A DNA stretch of 64,000 nt from Bog-756 sp963756515. GTDB lineage: Bacteria; Actinomycetota; Acidimicrobiia; Acidimicrobiales; RAAP-2. Both the position numbers and the translations under genes were made by a program. The first letter of the stretch is position 1. Each line of letters starts with the position of its first letter. The notes beneath the pieces are model-generated. The model saw only the letters and a list, made by a program, of their open reading frames with translations, made no database searches and was not told the origin of the DNA. The stretch covers positions 186,001 to 250,000 of the forward strand of contig CAVWNV010000005.1 in assembly GCA_963756515.1 (NCBI GenBank), written 5' to 3'. Positions 60,332-64,000 of this stretch are shown one piece after another.

Positions 60332-61036
60332 CTACGTCGCTTCGCCCACGATGTCCAGCGAACGCGAGCTGGGACTCGCTGCGAAAATCAAGCTTGTTGC
60401 AAGTACTGTCACGGCAACCACTACGAGCGGCCAGGTCGCCCCGGTGTGGAGGTAGAGGGCGGCTCCACTTACTGCCCCGGCGAGCATGGCGGCAATGGCA
60501 GTAGTTCTTCTTGCCACCTTCGGGTTGGATCCACCGGCGAGTGAGGAGTCAGCGGCCAATCCTGTCAGTGTCATGGTCAACACAGTAGTTGTGATGTCCG
60601 GTACGGCGAGCCTCCGGATGGTGGAGTTCCGGACGCCCATTGCGAAGGCGAGTACCGCGATGATCGTGTACCGCCCAGAGCCTGAAGAGACGACACCCGA
60701 GTGAATAGCAGAGACTGCGGCAGCGGCACCGGCAAAGAGTCCTTCGACCACTATCGCGATCAGCAGCCACTGCCGACGCGAAGTGACGTGCAAGGTGACC
60801 CTCCCGGCAGTTGCCGCACCAACCAGGAACGATCCAAGCGATACGAGACTTGCTGCAATAGAGAACCCTGGTGCGCCCGCCGCGGCGAACCCGAGGAGCA
60901 CCACGTTGCCCGTCATGTTCGCCGTAAAGACGTGACCGAGACCCAGGTAGCTCACGGCGTCGACCAAGCCACTCACCACCGTGAGCACTGTGAGTGTGAC
61001 GAGTAGCATCGCTGAGGGTTCTGATCCATTCACCAT
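60332..61036 (-). CDS. YoaK/DUF1275-family membrane protein
   Basis: A 234-residue protein with six hydrophobic helices. The N-terminal SGLVDAVSYLGLGHVFTANMTGNVVLLG is the hallmark of the DUF1275 (YoaK) family, and the central FAMGVRNSTIRRLAVPDITTTVLTMTLTGL is also typical. The function is unknown; a transport role is presumed. It is an ordinary chromosomal-type gene inside the IS-bounded segment. Confidence 0.85.
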   Translation of the reverse strand: MVNGSEPSAMLLVTLTVLTVVSGLVDAVSYLGLGHVFTANMTGNVVLLGFAAAGAPGFSIAASLVSLGSFLVGAATAGRVTLHVTSRRQWLLIAIVVEGLFAGAAAAVSAIHSGVVSSGSGRYTIIAVLAFAMGVRNSTIRRLAVPDITTTVLTMTLTGLAADSSLAGGSNPKVARRTTAIAAMLAGAVSGAALYLHTGATWPLVVVAVTVLATSLIFAASPSSRSLDIVGEAT

Positions 61037-61073
61037 GGAATGTGCGGTCCAGACCCGGACATTGCTGCCGTCC

Positions 61074-61946
61074 TTAGCTCTTGAGCGAGCGAGTTACAAC
61101 GGTAACGTCGTCGTTGCCGAGACCCTGCTCTACGATCTGTTCCCACTCGCGAGCAAGCGAAGCGAGCACGGTGAATCGCTTCGGATCAGCTTGCTCAAGG
61201 GCAAGATGGACGTCCTTGAGTGCGAGCACTAGGGGAAACTCGGCCGAATAGTTTCCATTCTGAATCCGCGCCATTTTCGCAGCCATCCATGGCGATACAA
61301 GCGGACCCTCCACAAATGCGTCCATAATGGTGCCGACCTCAAGGCCCAGCCGGTGAGCCAGTGCGAGCGAACTAGCTACCCCTTCGGCACCGAACGCGAG
61401 CAGCGTGTTGTTGACAAGCTTCATGCGCGAACCCATTCCAACCTTTCCGAGCCAAACGGTGCGTTGCCCGAGTGCTGCGAACACAGGTTCTGCCGTGGGC
61501 CGCGCCTGCTCGGACCCAGAGGCGAAGATGGTCAGCTTTCCCTCCTCGGCGGGGATCTTGCTTCCCGACACGGGTGCGTCGAGAAAGAGGATGTCTGGGC
61601 GTTGTCTCTCGACGACGGAATTCATAGTTGCAGTGCCTTCGATACCGATAGTGCTCATTTGGGCCCAGACGGATCCAGCCGGCAGGGCTTCCAGCATGCC
61701 GAGCTCAACGGCGATCGAGCTCACAGCCTCGGCGTCGGTAACCATCGTGATAGCCACGGTTGCCGCTTTCACTGCATCGGCAACCGATGTCGCGACCTCA
61801 GCTCCCTGTTCGGCCATGCCACGTGCCGCATCGGGCTTGCGATTCCACACGACAGTTGGGAGCCCATTGCGAAGTGCCGAACCAGCCATGGCCCGGCCCA
61901 TTGTGCCAAGTCCAAGCACGGCAAGCCTCGGCTCTCTGTCCGTCAT
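61074..61946 (-). CDS. NAD(P)-binding beta-hydroxyacid dehydrogenase-like oxidoreductase
   Basis: A 290-residue protein of the 3-hydroxyisobutyrate/6-phosphogluconate dehydrogenase-like family. The Rossmann motif is VLGLGTMGRAMAGS, the substrate-binding DAPVSGSKIPAEEG is present, and the catalytic lysine is in GMGSRMKLVNN. ATG 61946 has AGGGAGG upstream. It may reduce aldehydes or glyoxylate or act as an imine reductase. It lies upstream of the DUF1275 gene on the same strand and may be cotranscribed. Confidence 0.9.
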   Translation of the reverse strand: MTDREPRLAVLGLGTMGRAMAGSALRNGLPTVVWNRKPDAARGMAEQGAEVATSVADAVKAATVAITMVTDAEAVSSIAVELGMLEALPAGSVWAQMSTIGIEGTATMNSVVERQRPDILFLDAPVSGSKIPAEEGKLTIFASGSEQARPTAEPVFAALGQRTVWLGKVGMGSRMKLVNNTLLAFGAEGVASSLALAHRLGLEVGTIMDAFVEGPLVSPWMAAKMARIQNGNYSAEFPLVLALKDVHLALEQADPKRFTVLASLAREWEQIVEQGLGNDDVTVVTRSLKS

Positions 61947-62338
61947 GACAACCTCCCTGGGATGTCCTCCCCACCATGAACGGTGTGAGGCCTGGTAGGT
62001 CCAGACTGCTTTCGATGACGCAAGTGTCCCGACGCCGTCAGAGCCTGTCACCGGGCCGATCCCATATTCGCGCTTACTCGCAGGACCCACAAGGGCTGCG
62101 AAGTGTGATCCATCTGTCAATCGGACCAGGGTTTCCCCTCCGAGAGTAGACGTTGCTCTGCGACAGGAGACTGGCGGGTAAGCGAGACACAAGCACCGGT
62201 CTTCGGTCGACGCATCAGGCATCGCGAGTTTGTCAAGAGATCCGTCCGCCCGCCGTCCCTGGCAGTCGCGGGCGGGAGGGACTGAGTGTTTCCGGCGAGG
62301 TCTGGGCGCCCCGGCAGTGAAGGTGCCATGATGACGGC
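61947..62338. other. Intergenic region between divergent genes
   Basis: A 392-bp stretch without a supported gene. It should contain the promoters of the oxidoreductase (minus) and the PPOX-fold gene (plus). I saw no strong palindrome or repeat in it. Confidence 0.5.
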
Positions 62339-62791
62339 ATGGCCACCCGGTCGCCTACGGAGCGCAAGGCCGATGCCCTGTCGAAACTCACGGCGGCCAA
62401 GGCCAACGTGTGGGTTGCTTCCGCCTCACCTACTGGTGCCGTCCACCTCGTGCCGGTGACTCACACCTGGAACGGGAGCCAGATCGTCCTAGCCACCGGG
62501 CCGAGGTCACGCACGGTCGCCAACGTCACAGCCAACCCGCGGGTACGCCTCGCCCTGGGTGAAACACGGGACGTGGTCGTGATCGACGCTGTCCTGGTCG
62601 AGGCCGTGCCCACATCCGAGGCCCACCCGGCACTTGCCGAGGCGTACGCCGCTCAGGCGGACTGGGACCCCCGGACCGATAGCGGGGACTACGTCTATCT
62701 GGTGTTCGCTCCTTCGCGAATCCAGGCCTGGACTGAGGCCGAGGACCCGGCCGGTCGCACCGTCATGCGCAATTCGGAATGGGAAGTCTGA
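62339..62791 (+). CDS. PPOX-class (pyridoxamine 5'-phosphate oxidase-like) F420/FMN-binding protein
   Basis: A 150-residue split-barrel flavin-binding protein matching the TIGR03668-like actinobacterial group. It starts with KLTAAKANVWVASASPTGAVHLVPVTHTW, followed by ATGPRSRTVANVTANPRVRLALG. Such proteins bind FMN or F420 and reduce unidentified substrates. The next feature downstream is the IS630 copy B, 25 bp after the stop. Confidence 0.86.
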   Translation: MATRSPTERKADALSKLTAAKANVWVASASPTGAVHLVPVTHTWNGSQIVLATGPRSRTVANVTANPRVRLALGETRDVVVIDAVLVEAVPTSEAHPALAEAYAAQADWDPRTDSGDYVYLVFAPSRIQAWTEAEDPAGRTVMRNSEWEV

Positions 62792-62816
62792 GTTCCACCC
62801 GCTAGGCCCCACCCTA

Positions 62817-63965
62817 GTGCTCCGTCGTTGATATAGCTTGGATAGCTAAGGTGGCACCATGAGTACGGTGATCGCACCCCGGCTGGCCATGACCGACGAG
62901 CAGCGAACGGCGCTCGAAGTGATCGCACGGTCGACGACGCTCGGACATCGCAGAGTGGTGCAGGCGAAGGCATTGTTGCTGGCTGCCGACGGCGTCGGCA
63001 CCAACGAAGTGGCGAGGCGTTGTCACACTTCGAACGAGTCGGTGCGGGCGTGGCGTCGGCGGTTCGAATCTGAGGGTGTCGAGGGCGTGGGCCGCATCGC
63101 ACCGGGCCGAGGGCGCAAGTCCTGGCTTCCCGAGGGAACAGTGGCCGCCGTCGTGCACGACACGCTGCACGCGACACCCGACGATGGATCGACCCACTGG
63201 ACTACTCGACTCATGGCCACTCGGTTCGGGATCGGCAAGGACTCGGTCGCCCGCATCTGGCGGGACCACAACCTGAAGCCCTGGAAGGTCGACACCTTCA
63301 AGGTCTCGAACGACCCGCACTTCGAGGAGAAGCTGGTCGACGTGGTCGGGCTCTATTTGAACCCTCCCGAGCGGGCCGTGGTGTTCAGCTTTGATGAGAA
63401 GACCCAGGTCCAGGCCCTCGACCGCACCCAGCCGTCGCTTCCTATGAAGAAGGGACGAGGGACGACCCTGACCCACGACTACAAGCGGCACGGGACCACC
63501 GATCTGTTCGCCGCCATGAACGTGGCCACCGGCGAAGTCCTCTTCGACACCAAGAAGTCCCACAAGGCGACCGACGTGCTTGCCTTTTTCAAGTTCATCG
63601 ACCTGCACGTGCCGAAGGACCTCGAAGTCCATGTTGTGCTCGACAACCTTTCAGCTCACAAGGCGCCGCCCGTCGCCGCGTGGTTGGACGATCCGAAGCG
63701 TGCACGTTGGCACCTGCACTTCACGCCGACCAGCTCGTCGTGGCTCAACCTCATCGAGCGCTGGTTCAACGAGCTGACCGAGCGTCGACTCCGACGCGGC
63801 GTCTTCACCTCCGTGCCACAGCTCATCGAAGCCATTGAACTTTGGGCCGAACACTGGAACGACAACCCCAAGCCCTTTGTCTGGCACAAACAGGCCGACG
63901 AGATCATCACCAAGGTCAAGCGGGGAAGGGCCTCACTCACCCAAGTCAATTCCGCGACAGACCAC
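62817..63965 (+). mobile_element. IS630-family insertion sequence, copy B
   Basis: Same length and ends as copy A but in the plus orientation, flanked by TA at 62815-62816 and 63966-63967. Together the copies enclose 48425-62816 as a 14.4-kb segment with inverted identical ends, which could invert by recombination or move as a unit. Confidence 0.92.
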
Positions 63966-63968
63966 TAG
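62859..63968 (+). CDS. IS630-family transposase (copy B)
   Basis: A 369-residue protein identical to copy A, including the helix-turn-helix and the DDE motifs FSFDEKTQ, VLDNLSAH and LNLIERWFNE. Its TAG stop again uses the TA target duplication. Intact, hence probably active recently. Confidence 0.95.
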   Translation: MSTVIAPRLAMTDEQRTALEVIARSTTLGHRRVVQAKALLLAADGVGTNEVARRCHTSNESVRAWRRRFESEGVEGVGRIAPGRGRKSWLPEGTVAAVVHDTLHATPDDGSTHWTTRLMATRFGIGKDSVARIWRDHNLKPWKVDTFKVSNDPHFEEKLVDVVGLYLNPPERAVVFSFDEKTQVQALDRTQPSLPMKKGRGTTLTHDYKRHGTTDLFAAMNVATGEVLFDTKKSHKATDVLAFFKFIDLHVPKDLEVHVVLDNLSAHKAPPVAAWLDDPKRARWHLHFTPTSSSWLNLIERWFNELTERRLRRGVFTSVPQLIEAIELWAEHWNDNPKPFVWHKQADEIITKVKRGRASLTQVNSATDH

Positions 63969-64000
63969 GTCGTGTTAGGGGCTCAGTTGCGTTAGCCCAT

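Overview
The window looks like chromosomal DNA of a high-GC actinobacterium, most likely of the class Acidimicrobiia or a near relative. The clues are the actinobacterial division/signalling cluster (crgA, trpG/pabA, pknB, pbpA, pstP, fhaB, fhaA, then tRNA-Leu), an Rpf-like secreted protein, several LLM/PPOX-type flavin or F420 enzymes, a type III glutamine synthetase, frequent GTG starts and ATGA/GTGA-coupled genes. The taxonomic placement is inference; no 16S or marker gene is present.

Region 1 (1-10.7 kb) holds small accessory and transport genes: a MarR fragment, an SGNH hydrolase, a zinc-ribbon protein, an alpha/beta hydrolase, a lipoprotein, an ABC exporter, a DMT transporter, a glyoxalase-fold protein and a coupled MFS-TetR-hypothetical operon. 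Region 2 (10.9-24 kb) holds glnN and then a catabolic-looking block: aldehyde dehydrogenase, SDR, three amidohydrolase-superfamily enzymes, a cyclase/NTF2-like pair, a TetR regulator and a divergent DHA2 exporter. Region 3 (24-37.2 kb) holds an Rpf-like protein with a structured leader, CbiX, a CBS protein, zwf, a DNA glycosylase, an SDR, SRPBCC, two LLM enzymes, a MarR-DHA2 efflux operon, a ComF-like phosphoribosyltransferase, a thioesterase and a thiolase behind a strong palindromic operator.

Region 4 (37.2-44.3 kb) is the conserved growth/division cluster. The genes fhaA-fhaB-pstP-pbpA-pknB are tightly packed, and most junctions overlap. rodA and pknA, usual members of this cluster, are absent, and pknB has no usable in-frame start for its glycine loop, which looks like a one-base deletion.

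Region 5 (44.3 kb to the end) starts right after tRNA-Leu(CAG) and is an insertion-sequence-rich island. It has two copies of an rve-type IS (one split by an IS3-family element with a 4-bp target duplication) and two 1,149-bp IS630 copies in inverted orientation at TA targets. Between the IS630 copies lie: an FHA/winged-helix protein coupled to a Ser/Thr kinase whose extracellular part is made of HAF repeats (frameshifted); a double zinc-ribbon DUF4190-like protein; a membrane-anchored cyclophilin; a CHAP amidase interrupted by an in-frame TAG; a beta-propeller-like protein sharing the cyclophilin's membrane anchor; a truncated DNA glycosylase; and ordinary metabolic genes.

The most unusual feature is a roughly 76-78 nt sequence motif found four times in this island (51198, 52649, 54202, 55707). 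It sits upstream of unrelated exported or membrane proteins, and in three of four cases ends exactly 17 nt before the start codon. It is a candidate undescribed cis-regulatory RNA or promoter element defining a small envelope regulon next to the kinase/FHA pair.
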